From: Candidatus Tayloriibacteriota bacterium
Lineage (GTDB): Bacteria > Patescibacteriota > Minisyncoccia > Phycocordibacterales > PALSA-1337
Length of the DNA stretch: 40,697 bases
Assembly: GCA_903857825.1 (NCBI GenBank)
Contig: CAIOGI010000001.1
Coordinates: 1 to 40,697, forward strand
Reading direction: 5' to 3'
Numbering within the stretch: the first letter of the stretch is position 1; each line of letters starts with the position of its first letter. Under the pieces are notes generated by a model. That model was given only the letters and a program-made list of their open reading frames with translations, was not told the DNA's origin and made no database searches. Positions 1 through 7,876 of this stretch are shown here, in pieces. The position numbers and the translations under genes were made by a program.

Positions 1-2496
1 GAATTTAGTTACTCCTGCTGAGTCGATAAAGTGAACAAATATTGTATTGTCTTTCTCTGTAGGACGAGCATCCCAGTTTAATCTGTATGTGAATGATGTA
101 CTTGCTGTTGTTGTAGCTGGGCCTGACCATTGTAGGGCTGTACTCATTGGGCGTGTTTCAACACGAAACGTAGTAGTAGCTTCAGCATAATTCGACTGTA
201 CTCTTAAAATGTAGTCACCTGGAACAATATTTACAACATAAAAGCTTCCATCGCGATATACTGTTATTGTTTCTGGTATTCTATATTTAATTTCCCAACC
301 TTGAGCTGGAATTGTTTGTACTTCAGTATTTCCATTTCCCATTCCACTAAGATTAATACTGTTTTCTGTAGGATTAAATCCTGTACCAGTCAATGTAATT
401 TCTGTTCCAACATAACCAAAAGCTGGACTAATATTAGTAATTTCTAGAGGTTCAGTTACCGTTATAACAAGATTGGCCTGTGCAACTTTATTATCACCTC
501 TATTTATAACATATACAGTAAGATTATAATTTCCAGGAGATGTATTTTTAGGAATATTAATTGATATATTGGCGTTCTCCGAAGCGTCAGTTTGTACGTC
601 TATATTGTTTGAAGGACTTACAGTATAATTCCATGAATTAGTAGAGCTGGCTGATACTCCAAAAGTAGTTGATCCTCCACAACCTCTATAATCATTATTT
701 ACAATGTTAAAGTTAACAAAAGCTGTACCGCCCGCGGCTACCACTGGAGAATAGTGGGAGTCAACCAAATCAGGAGCAAATCTCTTACAAACAGGAGGAT
801 TTATATTTACATCAAATTGTATTGATGACGTTCCCACATTAATTACTGGCCCAATAACGGTACCATTACCTTCATCTTCAAACCTAGCAACTGATGTGCT
901 TGCCGACGGGATATTTAATGTGGTATTTTTGTATCCTTCATACCCAGTTCCATCAGGACTCATATCTAAAAGCTCAATTTCTGGCCATACTGATTCTTGT
1001 ATATGAGAAACAAATAAACCATTTTGATTTCTTGTATACTGCCAATAATTTAATTTTTCATCAAAACCAATTGCTTTTCTTGACTCTACGAAGTACGGGA
1101 CACCTTTATTATCAAGTGTATTTATTTTTATTAATTTTATACCCCCATCAATCTCAAGTGGGTTTATTGTATATCTGCCAGATGTAGTTGCTAATAATAT
1201 TTCATTTTCAGACAACCATCCTAGTTGTTCTTTAAAGTATGCATTATAGCTTAATGAAAAACGTCCATTTCCCATAGTATCAAAATAATTTCCATATTCA
1301 GAATGCCGACAATCACCATTTATTATCTGACCTGCTGGACATACCAAACTATTAGAGTGCATTAGACCTAGAGAGTGCCCTATCTCATGCGAAAGAACAT
1401 AGTCAAGATTTGTCCATGTGAAAGGCTGATCTCCCCAGTTGGAAGGCTTATTATAATCTTTTATACCAAGTGAAGTTAGCGATACAGAATAATAATTATC
1501 ATTAATAAACAAACCGGTCTTACCAAGAGTTGAACATCCTCCAATAACACCATTCAACAAAAAAACTACTCCATCATAATTTTCAAGATTTATACCATAT
1601 TGATTAACAGCATTTAGTATTTGACTATCTGTAAGAAAAGTACAATAACTTGTTATTGCCTGATTTAGTGTTACCCATCCGAACACATCTCCACTAAATG
1701 AGATCCTATCATTTGACTGGTCCCGCATAAAATTCTGGAACTGACCATTAAAAACAAGTTCTGACGCCTGTGCTGGTGTAAATGCTTCGGCATCTCCGGC
1801 AAATGACTTAACCAAAATAACCAATAATTTCTGATCTCCTAATGCTGTCTTTGTGGTTATATCATCTTTATTAACTATAGATTTTTCTTCTATCTTGGCA
1901 GAGATATGATTATCTATAATATAACCACTTATATTAACGTTTACTCCGGACATACCTGGTTTTTCACCTACTGGATATAAAATGTATGTTTTTCCATCAT
2001 TAGCTAAAATAGAATATTCAATAGAACTTTTTTCTGGACTATTAAAATCATCTTTATGTAACACGTTTACAATTCCGGAAATTGATATTTCTTTTTCAAT
2101 ATAATTCTGGGCATCCTTATGAAACAATGCCCTATTTGAAGGAGAAATTGCTAAATTATTAAATATTTCTGGATTTGTTCGCATCAACTCGCTCATCATA
2201 GACTGTCTCTCCCTAGCAATTTGTATTATTTCGTTATTTAATCTCTCTTTCTCACTTGTATCTTTTAAAACTTTTGCTGAAGAATTCTTCTCAATCAAAC
2301 TAGAATTGAATAAATTAATTTGAGAAAGTAGATTTTGTGTTTTTGTATCTCCTTTATTATCGAAAGTTATTGTTTTTTGTGCTGAGACGACAGGACTAAC
2401 ATTGATTTTTGCTTCTACTTTATCAATATTAATAGATGCGATAGTAATAAACAGGGCTATTGGTAATACTGTAAATAACTTCGTTTTTGTATTCAT
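1..2496 (-). CDS. Secreted M11-like zinc metalloprotease, partial (3' end outside window)
   Basis: An open frame runs from an ATG at 2496 to the window edge (832 codons, no stop). The N-terminus is a hydrophobic signal sequence (MNTKTKLFTVLPIALFITIA). Residues 370-380 read HEIGHSLGLMH, the metzincin HExxHxxGxxH zinc site, and a Met-turn-like FDTMG lies about 28 residues later (Met408). This spacing fits the gametolysin (M11) family. Downstream, about residues 565-680 look like a NEW3-type beta-sandwich and about 680-760 like an IPT/TIG domain, followed by another beta-rich region cut by the edge. It is likely exported and either anchored at or released from the cell surface. Substrate unknown. 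The M11 assignment is from motif and spacing, so a related M6/M43-like family is possible. Confidence 0.8.
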   Translation of the reverse strand, partial: MNTKTKLFTVLPIALFITIASINIDKVEAKINVSPVVSAQKTITFDNKGDTKTQNLLSQINLFNSSLIEKNSSAKVLKDTSEKERLNNEIIQIARERQSMMSELMRTNPEIFNNLAISPSNRALFHKDAQNYIEKEISISGIVNVLHKDDFNSPEKSSIEYSILANDGKTYILYPVGEKPGMSGVNVNISGYIIDNHISAKIEEKSIVNKDDITTKTALGDQKLLVILVKSFAGDAEAFTPAQASELVFNGQFQNFMRDQSNDRISFSGDVFGWVTLNQAITSYCTFLTDSQILNAVNQYGINLENYDGVVFLLNGVIGGCSTLGKTGLFINDNYYSVSLTSLGIKDYNKPSNWGDQPFTWTNLDYVLSHEIGHSLGLMHSNSLVCPAGQIINGDCRHSEYGNYFDTMGNGRFSLSYNAYFKEQLGWLSENEILLATTSGRYTINPLEIDGGIKLIKINTLDNKGVPYFVESRKAIGFDEKLNYWQYTRNQNGLFVSHIQESVWPEIELLDMSPDGTGYEGYKNTTLNIPSASTSVARFEDEGNGTVIGPVINVGTSSIQFDVNINPPVCKRFAPDLVDSHYSPVVAAGGTAFVNFNIVNNDYRGCGGSTTFGVSASSTNSWNYTVSPSNNIDVQTDASENANISINIPKNTSPGNYNLTVYVINRGDNKVAQANLVITVTEPLEITNISPAFGYVGTEITLTGTGFNPTENSINLSGMGNGNTEVQTIPAQGWEIKYRIPETITVYRDGSFYVVNIVPGDYILRVQSNYAEATTTFRVETRPMSTALQWSGPATTTASTSFTYRLNWDARPTEKDNTIFVHFIDSAGVTKF

Positions 2497-2605
2497 AGGT
2501 ACTTGTAGTGTACCTTATTTATGATTAAATGTCAACTATAATCAAATAGACCGCAATTAAACACACATAATGTCAATTATACTAGTTTATATCATCTTTC
2601 TATGC

Positions 2606-2638
2606 AAAAAATACCCTACATATGTAAGGGTATTTTTT
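2606..2638. terminator. Bidirectional rho-independent terminator
   Basis: AAAAAATACCCT (2606-2617) pairs with AGGGTATTTTTT (2627-2638) around a short loop. A/T runs on both sides let it work in both directions. It lies downstream of fusA and its 3' structured element, and upstream of the protease gene. Confidence 0.8.
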
Positions 2639-2644
2639 GTTTAA

Positions 2645-2737
2645 AGAAAACTGGACTCGCTTGCTTGCGTTCGGGAGCACTTTTTCTTTCTAACGAAAGA
2701 AATAAGTCTCCCTCACCGCGTCGAGTCTCAGTTTTCT
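2645..2737 (-). repeat. Structured 3' element, copy A (after fusA)
   Basis: Starts 9 nt after the fusA stop and is read here in the fusA sense. An outer stem AGAAAACTG/CAGTTTTCT and GACTCG/CGAGTC (one bulged A) encloses conserved arms GCGGTGAGGGAGACTT and AAGTGCTCCCGAACGC. An apical hairpin (TTTCTTTC/GAAAGAAA, 4-nt loop) closes it. A second copy with the same arms but a different outer stem lies after rny (33796-33943). Probably a 3'-UTR RNA element, or a mobile palindromic element. Confidence 0.8.
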
Positions 2738-2746
2738 AACTTTTCC

Positions 2747-4891
2747 TTATTTCCTCGCCTCGACGATAGACGCCTCGACGTTCTTTGGAACAACCTCATA
2801 GTGATCGAATTCCATTGTTGCACTTCCCTGACCTGAAGTCATAGAACGTAGCTGTGTGGTGTATCCAAACATTTCTGAAAGTGGGACCATGGCGTGTAGA
2901 ACCTTTGCCTGTCCTCGCTCTGTCATTTCCTGAATAGTTCCTCTCTTTGATGAGATACTTCCTGTAACATCACCCATGAATTTCTCTGGGAAAAGTACTT
3001 CGAGCTTCATAATAGGCTCAAGAATAACAGGCTTTGCCCTCTTTGCTCCTTCTTGGAAAGCCTGAGAACCAGCAATCTTATAAGCAATTTCTGATGAGTC
3101 AACATCATGATATGAACCGAATGTTAGTTCGCAACTTACATTAACCATTCTAAATCCAGCGACAATACCTCTATCCATAGCCTCGTGAACTCCCTTCTCT
3201 ACCGCTGGGATGAATTCTTGTGGAATAACACCTCCTTTAATAGAGTTAATGAATTCGAAGTCATCATATCGACTAACATTCTTTGGAATTTTCTTCTCTG
3301 GATCAAGCTTTTCCATAGGCTTTAGAGTAATCTTTACGTGACCGTATTGACCCTTTCCTCCTGATTGCTTTATATACTTATGTTCTGCTTCTGCTGTACC
3401 CATAATTGTCTCTCGATATGCCACCTGAGGTTTACCAACGGTAGTTTCCACACCGAATTCACGCTTCATACGATCAACCATAATATCTAGGTGTAGCTCA
3501 CCCATACCTGAAATAATTGTCTCACCAGTTTCGCTATTTGAAGTGATCTTGAATGTTGGGTCTTCATTTGCAAGTTTCCTAAGCGCCATACCCATTTTCT
3601 CTTGATCAGCCTTTGTTTTTGGCTCCACACGTAGAGAAACCACAGGTTCTAGGAATTTGATAACCTCTAGAAGAATTGGCTTTTCTTCGTCACAGAAAGT
3701 GTTTGATGTAAGTGCATCCTTCAAACCTACAGCTGCAGCGATCTCTCCAGAAAAAACTTTCTTTACCTCTTCTCGCTTGTCAGCCTGCAATCGAACAATA
3801 CGACCAAGTCTCTCTTTCTTACCTGTTGTTGAGTTATAAATATATGATCCAGCTTCAATAGTTCCAGAGTACACTCTAAAGAATGTGAGCTGACCTACGA
3901 ATGGGTCATTCTGTAATTTGAACGCTAGAGCAGCAAATGGCTCATCATCTGAGGGATGTCTATCAATCTTGTCTCCTGTATTTGGATCAATACCGTGAAT
4001 AGCTGGAATATCTAGTGGAGATGGAAGGTAATCGACAACAGCGTCTAGAACGAGCTGAACACCGACATTTTTTAATGCTGAACCAGTAAATACTGGGAAC
4101 ATTTTGTTCTGAATGACCAGCTTTCTGATTTCTTCTTTCAAAACTTCAACAGAAATTTCTTTTCCGTCAAGGTATTGTTGCATTAGAACATCATTGTGCT
4201 CTACAGCTTTTTCTATAAGTTCATTATGATATTTTTTCGCATCCGCAACAAGGTTTTCTGGAATTTCCTTTTCTATAACATTGATACCCTTCTCTCCTTC
4301 GAAGTAGTAGGCTTTCATTTTCAAAAGATCGACGACTCCAATATGATCTCCCTCAGTTCCTATTGGAATTTGGAAACGGACAGCTCTTTTATTTAATCTT
4401 TCTAAAATAGAAGCGTATGATCTCTCAAAAGATGCGCCCATTCTATCCATTTTATTTATGAAACACATACGTGGCACATTACCCTCATCAGCATAACGCC
4501 AATTTGTTTCTGATTGAGGTTCTACTCCAGCCACTCCGTCAAAAACTACGACAGCACCGTCGAGTACGCGCAAAGAACGCTTAACTTCTACTGTGAAGTC
4601 GATGTGTCCTGGGGTATCGATAACATTAAATCGAACTTTCTTTGAAACATCTGTTTTTGGCATATATGAGGGATTCCAAAAACATGTAATAGCGGCGGCG
4701 GTAATAGTAATACCTCTCTCTCTTTCCTGCTCCATCCAGTCAGTAGTAGTTGCTCCATCGTGAACTTCACCAATTTTGTGAATTTCACCGGTATAGAAAA
4801 GAATACGCTCTGAAGTAGTAGTTTTACCAGCGTCAATGTGGGCAATAACACCGAAATTACGAACTTTGTCCAATGTATAGTCGCGTTGCAT
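2747..4891 (-). CDS. fusA: Elongation factor G
   Basis: 714-residue translational GTPase that drives ribosomal translocation and, with RRF, subunit recycling. The N-terminal G domain has the P-loop AHIDAGKTTT (about residues 17-26), switch region RGITITAAA, DTPGH and NKMD, followed by the domain II-V architecture of normal EF-G length. It is the last gene of the str operon rpsL-rpsG-fusA. The gap to rpsG is 55 bp and AT-rich, with no Shine-Dalgarno sequence before the ATG. tuf does not follow, unlike the classical str operon. A structured 3' element and a terminator come directly after the stop. Confidence 0.98.
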   Translation of the reverse strand: MQRDYTLDKVRNFGVIAHIDAGKTTTSERILFYTGEIHKIGEVHDGATTTDWMEQERERGITITAAAITCFWNPSYMPKTDVSKKVRFNVIDTPGHIDFTVEVKRSLRVLDGAVVVFDGVAGVEPQSETNWRYADEGNVPRMCFINKMDRMGASFERSYASILERLNKRAVRFQIPIGTEGDHIGVVDLLKMKAYYFEGEKGINVIEKEIPENLVADAKKYHNELIEKAVEHNDVLMQQYLDGKEISVEVLKEEIRKLVIQNKMFPVFTGSALKNVGVQLVLDAVVDYLPSPLDIPAIHGIDPNTGDKIDRHPSDDEPFAALAFKLQNDPFVGQLTFFRVYSGTIEAGSYIYNSTTGKKERLGRIVRLQADKREEVKKVFSGEIAAAVGLKDALTSNTFCDEEKPILLEVIKFLEPVVSLRVEPKTKADQEKMGMALRKLANEDPTFKITSNSETGETIISGMGELHLDIMVDRMKREFGVETTVGKPQVAYRETIMGTAEAEHKYIKQSGGKGQYGHVKITLKPMEKLDPEKKIPKNVSRYDDFEFINSIKGGVIPQEFIPAVEKGVHEAMDRGIVAGFRMVNVSCELTFGSYHDVDSSEIAYKIAGSQAFQEGAKRAKPVILEPIMKLEVLFPEKFMGDVTGSISSKRGTIQEMTERGQAKVLHAMVPLSEMFGYTTQLRSMTSGQGSATMEFDHYEVVPKNVEASIVEARK

Positions 4892-4946
4892 AAATTAAAA
4901 TTAATTAATAATAAAACCAAACCTATAACAATTTATAGACTGAATA

Positions 4947-5417
4947 TTACCACGCAAAGTGAGCGAATGCCTTGTTTGCCTCTGCCATCTTATGAGTATT
5001 TTCACGCTTCTTAACTGCCTCTCCTTCATTCTTTGAAGCTAAAATAATTTCTTCAGCTAATTTTTCAGCCATTTTCTTGCCTTTTTTAGATCTAGCTGCT
5101 AGAACAATCCACTTCATAGACATAGAACGCTGTCTTTCTGGACGAACTTCACGAGGAACCTGATAGTTAGCACCTCCAACTCTTCTTGAACGAACTTCCA
5201 TGAGTGGAGTTGTGTTTTTTAGAGCTGTTTCAAAGACTTCTATAGGATTTTCAGTCTTTGTTTTTTCTTTTATTATGTCAAAACAATCATAAACAATTGT
5301 TCTTGCTGCGTTCTTCTTTCCTGAATCCATAACATAATTAATAAGCTTTGAAACCTTTATATTTTCATAGACTGGCTCTGGTTTAATTATTTTCTTATTT
5401 TTTATTCTTCTTCTCAT
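4947..5417 (-). CDS. rpsG: 30S ribosomal protein S7 (uS7)
   Basis: 156 residues, the usual bacterial length. uS7 binds the 3' major domain of 16S rRNA and nucleates assembly of the 30S head. Recognisable segments are RRRIKNKKIIKPEPVY at the N-terminus, the GGANYQVPREV turn and the basic helix ending in AEANKAFAHFAW. It lies between rpsL (35 bp upstream) and fusA. The leader is AT-rich (AATTAATTTAAAATAAT before the ATG) with no purine-rich Shine-Dalgarno. In other bacteria S7 autoregulates this operon; I see no clear S7-like site in the short spacer. Confidence 0.97.
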   Translation of the reverse strand: MRRRIKNKKIIKPEPVYENIKVSKLINYVMDSGKKNAARTIVYDCFDIIKEKTKTENPIEVFETALKNTTPLMEVRSRRVGGANYQVPREVRPERQRSMSMKWIVLAARSKKGKKMAEKLAEEIILASKNEGEAVKKRENTHKMAEANKAFAHFAW

Positions 5418-5452
5418 ATTATTTTAAATTAATTTGGGATAATTCTAATAGA

Positions 5453-5872
5453 TTAAACCTTGGCAGCCTTTGGCCTCTTGTTTCCATATTGACTTCGACC
5501 CTTTCGCCTCTTCTCTACTCCTGCTGCATCTAGTACACCTCGTACTACTGTATATCTTAGACCTACGTCCTTTACACGACCTCCTCTTAGTAGAACCACG
5601 GAGTGCTCTTGTAGATTGTGTCCTTCTCCTGGAATATATGCGGTCACTTCTAGCCCATTAGAAAGTCGAACTCGGGCAATCTTTCGGATAGCTGAGTTAG
5701 GCTTCTTTGGAGTCTTTGTAGTCACCTTTATACATACACCTCTTTTAAATGGAGATGGGAAAAAGTTTGGACGATTCTTGATCGTATTGAAACTTCTTGT
5801 TAGGGCGATTGACTTTGGCTTTCTTACGAAACGTGAACGATTCTTCTTGATTAGCTGATTTATTGTTGGCAT
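5453..5872 (-). CDS. rpsL: 30S ribosomal protein S12 (uS12)
   Basis: 139 residues against about 124 in E. coli. It lines the decoding centre. The [11 protein letters not shown] loop (Lys42 region) and [21 protein letters not shown] are intact. Two oddities: an insertion of roughly 13 residues before KRGVCIKV, and the second decoding-site loop reads KDVGLRY where most bacteria have KDLPG(V)RY. The proline targeted by streptomycin-related mutations is therefore absent and the loop is one residue shorter. First gene of the str operon; a 414-bp structured region lies upstream. TATAAA stands 6 nt before the ATG, but it may be chance in this AT-rich leader. Confidence 0.97.
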   Translation of the reverse strand: MPTINQLIKKNRSRFVRKPKSIALTRSFNTIKNRPNFFPSPFKRGVCIKVTTKTPKKPNSAIRKIARVRLSNGLEVTAYIPGEGHNLQEHSVVLLRGGRVKDVGLRYTVVRGVLDAAGVEKRRKGRSQYGNKRPKAAKV

Positions 5873-6072
5873 TCTTTATTTATAATTAATAATAAAAACG
5901 TTAATAATACCTAAAAACACTAATAAAACTACTCAAAACATCCAGCGAAACCCACATATTTCTTAAAAACTTGATTTTACAGAGGATTGAATGTTTTCAC
6001 CAAGCGGTTACTCACTCCTACTGCCGTTTTTAATGTGGAGTTACTTTAGCATAAAAGGAAGAAAAGGCAAAT

Positions 6073-6178
6073 CTAACCCCATCGAATTCAAGTGGGTTAA
6101 ACGTACCAGATTCGATACGTATAAGAATTCCAAAGTACTGAAATTCCAGTACATTAAAACTTAGAGTGGTTATACCAC
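6073..6178 (-). ncRNA. Tandem-hairpin leader RNA upstream of rpsL
   Basis: Part of the 414-bp gap between the M50 gene and rpsL. Four compact hairpins follow each other: AGTGGT/ACCACT (6164-6178), GTACTG/CAGTAC (6134-6151), ACGTA/TACGT (6100-6119) and TAACCC/GGGTTA (6073-6098). Three of the loops contain GAATTT, GAATCT or GAATTC in the transcript sense. They lie between the extended -10 and rpsL, so they are probably part of the 5' UTR and could bind a ribosomal protein. I recognise no known leader family. The rest of the gap (5873-6072) shows no gene. Confidence 0.45.
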
Positions 6179-6223
6179 TGAAAAATGGTATTAAAAAAGT
6201 ATTGATGTGACCTCTAGTGACAC

Positions 6224-6232
6224 TATTATATC
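6224..6232 (-). promoter_or_regulatory. rpsL: Extended -10 promoter for the str operon leader
   Basis: On the minus strand the sequence is TGATATAAT, an extended -10 (TGnTATAAT). Initiation would fall near 6217, giving a leader of about 345 nt before the rpsL start. The -35 match is poor, as expected for an extended -10 promoter. Confidence 0.5.
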
Positions 6233-6286
6233 AAGCCTATTATTTCTTGCTATTTACTTTATTAAAAGTATGTTTTGAATTACAAA

Positions 6287-6892
6287 TTAAACCCCCGTTA
6301 TTAATCTAAACAAAACCATAATCACCGGTTCCACAAATCTCCATAAGAAAAAAATTAAAAATAAAAAGAAGAAAATTGAATACTGCTCAATAGTCTCTCG
6401 AACCCTTATCATGTTTTGCGGAAGAATAGCAAAAAGCACCTTTGAGCCGTCTAGTGGCGGTAAAGGAATCATGTTAAACACTGCCAAAACAATATTTATA
6501 CTTACTATGTATAATGAAATCTGTATAAAGGACGCAGGTAATGAAGCGCCAAGAAATCTAACCAAAAAACCAAAGATAAGAGCAATCAATAAATTAGAAC
6601 TTGGGCCAGCAATTGATATCAGTAATTCTCCCCATCTTTTATTCTTAACATTGTATGGATTCCATTGAACTGGTTTTGCCCAACCAAAAGTAAATCCAGC
6701 AAAAGACGTAATGATAGGTACGATAACAGAGCCGAACCATTCTAAATGTTTTAACGGATTTAAGGTTAGTCTTCCTTGCAGTCTTGGTGTTGGATCACCT
6801 AGCATTTCAGCCACATAACCATGAGAAAGCTCGTGTATTACCACGGACATTACTAGTATGATTATTGTGACTATTAGGGTTAATGTATCCAT
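6287..6892 (-). CDS. Site-2 protease family membrane metalloprotease (M50)
   Basis: 201 residues with several membrane segments. HELSH at residues 20-24 is the HExxH zinc motif within the first transmembrane helix. NMIPLPPLDG around Asp148 supplies the third ligand (NPxxDG-type motif). The compact form, without PDZ or CBS domains, matches the YwhC/M50B-like group that cleaves substrates within the membrane. It lies upstream of the str operon on the same strand, separated by a long leader, and is divergent from rpmB. Substrate cannot be told from sequence. Confidence 0.88.
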   Translation of the reverse strand: MDTLTLIVTIIILVMSVVIHELSHGYVAEMLGDPTPRLQGRLTLNPLKHLEWFGSVIVPIITSFAGFTFGWAKPVQWNPYNVKNKRWGELLISIAGPSSNLLIALIFGFLVRFLGASLPASFIQISLYIVSINIVLAVFNMIPLPPLDGSKVLFAILPQNMIRVRETIEQYSIFFFLFLIFFLWRFVEPVIMVLFRLITGV

Positions 6893-6956
6893 ATTATTGT
6901 TTGCCGCATAACGGCTACTTGCTAAATATATAAACTATGATAACATATCTACCACT

Positions 6957-7202
6957 ATGGCTAAAGTTTGTGCAATAACAAAAAGAGGTTCTATCAGAAG
7001 TGGCGGGTACTCCAACAGGACTCGTGCAACTCAGTTTAACTCTACAGGAATCGTTCGAAGTTATGTAAATCTTCAGAAAAAGAAGATCTATGTTCCTGAA
7101 CTAAAGAAATCTTTCAATCTAAGCATTTCAACACGTGCTCTAAAGACTATTCAGAAGAGAGGGGCTTTTGCAACACTAAAGAAAGCGGGGATAATAAAAT
7201 AA
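6957..7202 (+). CDS. rpmB: 50S ribosomal protein L28 (bL28)
   Basis: 81 residues. MAKVCAITKRGSIRSGGYSN at the N-terminus and LSISTRALKTIQKRG at the C-terminal half match bL28, a small protein of the large subunit near the E site. The central part (ATQFNSTGIVRSYVNLQ) is a diverged version of the usual TKRR-PNLQ segment. TATGAT at 6936-6941 is a reasonable -10. The gene stands alone, divergent from the M50 gene, and ends in a clear terminator. Confidence 0.92.
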   Translation: MAKVCAITKRGSIRSGGYSNRTRATQFNSTGIVRSYVNLQKKKIYVPELKKSFNLSISTRALKTIQKRGAFATLKKAGIIK

Positions 7203-7223
7203 ACCAAATAATACAGAACAGAG

Positions 7224-7243
7224 ACCGCAGAATGCGGTTTTTT
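7224..7243 (+). terminator. Rho-independent terminator after rpmB
   Basis: ACCGCA (7224-7229), loop GAA, TGCGGT (7233-7238) running into a T-tract. Confidence 0.85.
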
Positions 7244-7284
7244 GTTTACTGGACAAATATATAAATAGTAGTAAGGTTTAGTTT

Positions 7285-7289
7285 AGGAG
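7285..7289 (+). promoter_or_regulatory. Shine-Dalgarno site of the Nudix gene
   Basis: AGGAG lies 10 nt before the ATG at 7300. This is the only convincing Shine-Dalgarno sequence I found in the window. Other genes have AT-rich leaders or almost none. Confidence 0.6.
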
Positions 7290-7299
7290 ATCACAAAAC

Positions 7300-7821
7300 A
7301 TGAAATATAAAAAGGACTGCACTGTCGTCGAAGCTGTCGTCATTCTATTTGTCAGACGACGAGCTGGTAAAGAACCGGAAGTACTACTTGGTCCGAAAAC
7401 AAATGGGCCCGTTAAAGGGTGGATAATACCACCAGGCGGACATCTTGAAGAAATTGATCAAGGACCAATAGACGCTGGGCATCGGGAAGGTCGTGAGGAA
7501 TCAGGACTAAGTGCTGTGAGTAGCTACAAGGTTGCTGAACTTCGAGTAGAGTTTCCTGATAAGAACAAGATGGTGTTGGTTCACGTAACTATGTGCCTTC
7601 AGTGGATCGGCCAGCCAAAAAACAGAAAAGGATCCGGGCACGAGTGGCTCAGATTCATTCCCTTTCCAGAGATTCCATGGGACAAAATTCCCACCAAGGA
7701 AGAAAAGTGGATGAGACTAGTCCTATTCGAACACAGGAAATGCGTGGTTTGGATCACTTGTGGAAAAGACCGCAGAGATGTCAGACGAGTCACAACCAGA
7801 ACGGTCGAGGGCTTCCAGTGA
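7300..7821 (+). CDS. Nudix hydrolase, MTH1-like
   Basis: 173 residues. GWIIPPGGHLEE followed by HREGREESGL gives the Nudix box, with an insertion of 2-3 residues between the first Glu and the REGREESG core. The layout GGxxxE...REfqEESG resembles MTH1/MutT-type enzymes that hydrolyse (oxidised) nucleoside triphosphates, with pyrophosphate release at a divalent-metal site. The C-terminal part is basic (KDRRDVRRVTTRT) and unassigned. The gene is visibly richer in G+C than its neighbours, has its own Shine-Dalgarno and strong terminator, and uses codons such as GTC, CGA and GGC more freely, so it may have been acquired by transfer. Exact substrate unknown. Confidence 0.85.
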   Translation: MKYKKDCTVVEAVVILFVRRRAGKEPEVLLGPKTNGPVKGWIIPPGGHLEEIDQGPIDAGHREGREESGLSAVSSYKVAELRVEFPDKNKMVLVHVTMCLQWIGQPKNRKGSGHEWLRFIPFPEIPWDKIPTKEEKWMRLVLFEHRKCVVWITCGKDRRDVRRVTTRTVEGFQ

Positions 7822-7846
7822 ACGAAGTCATCCACAATTTCAGCAC

Positions 7847-7876
7847 GAAGGGGCCCCCAAGCTCCTTCTTTTTTTT
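7847..7876 (+). terminator. Rho-independent terminator after the Nudix gene
   Basis: GAAGGGGC (7847-7854) pairs with GCTCCTTC (7861-7868, one G-T pair), loop CCCCAA, followed by eight T. It touches the 3' end of the convergent gene at 7875. Confidence 0.85.

Noticed and set aside
894-1187. 97-codon open frame on the plus strand inside the protease gene
   Set aside because: It lies antisense to a clearly coding frame with conserved metzincin motifs and has low-complexity composition.
4588-4920. 110-codon frame overlapping the 5' part of fusA on the same strand
   Set aside because: Out-of-frame shadow of EF-G, no recognisable protein features.
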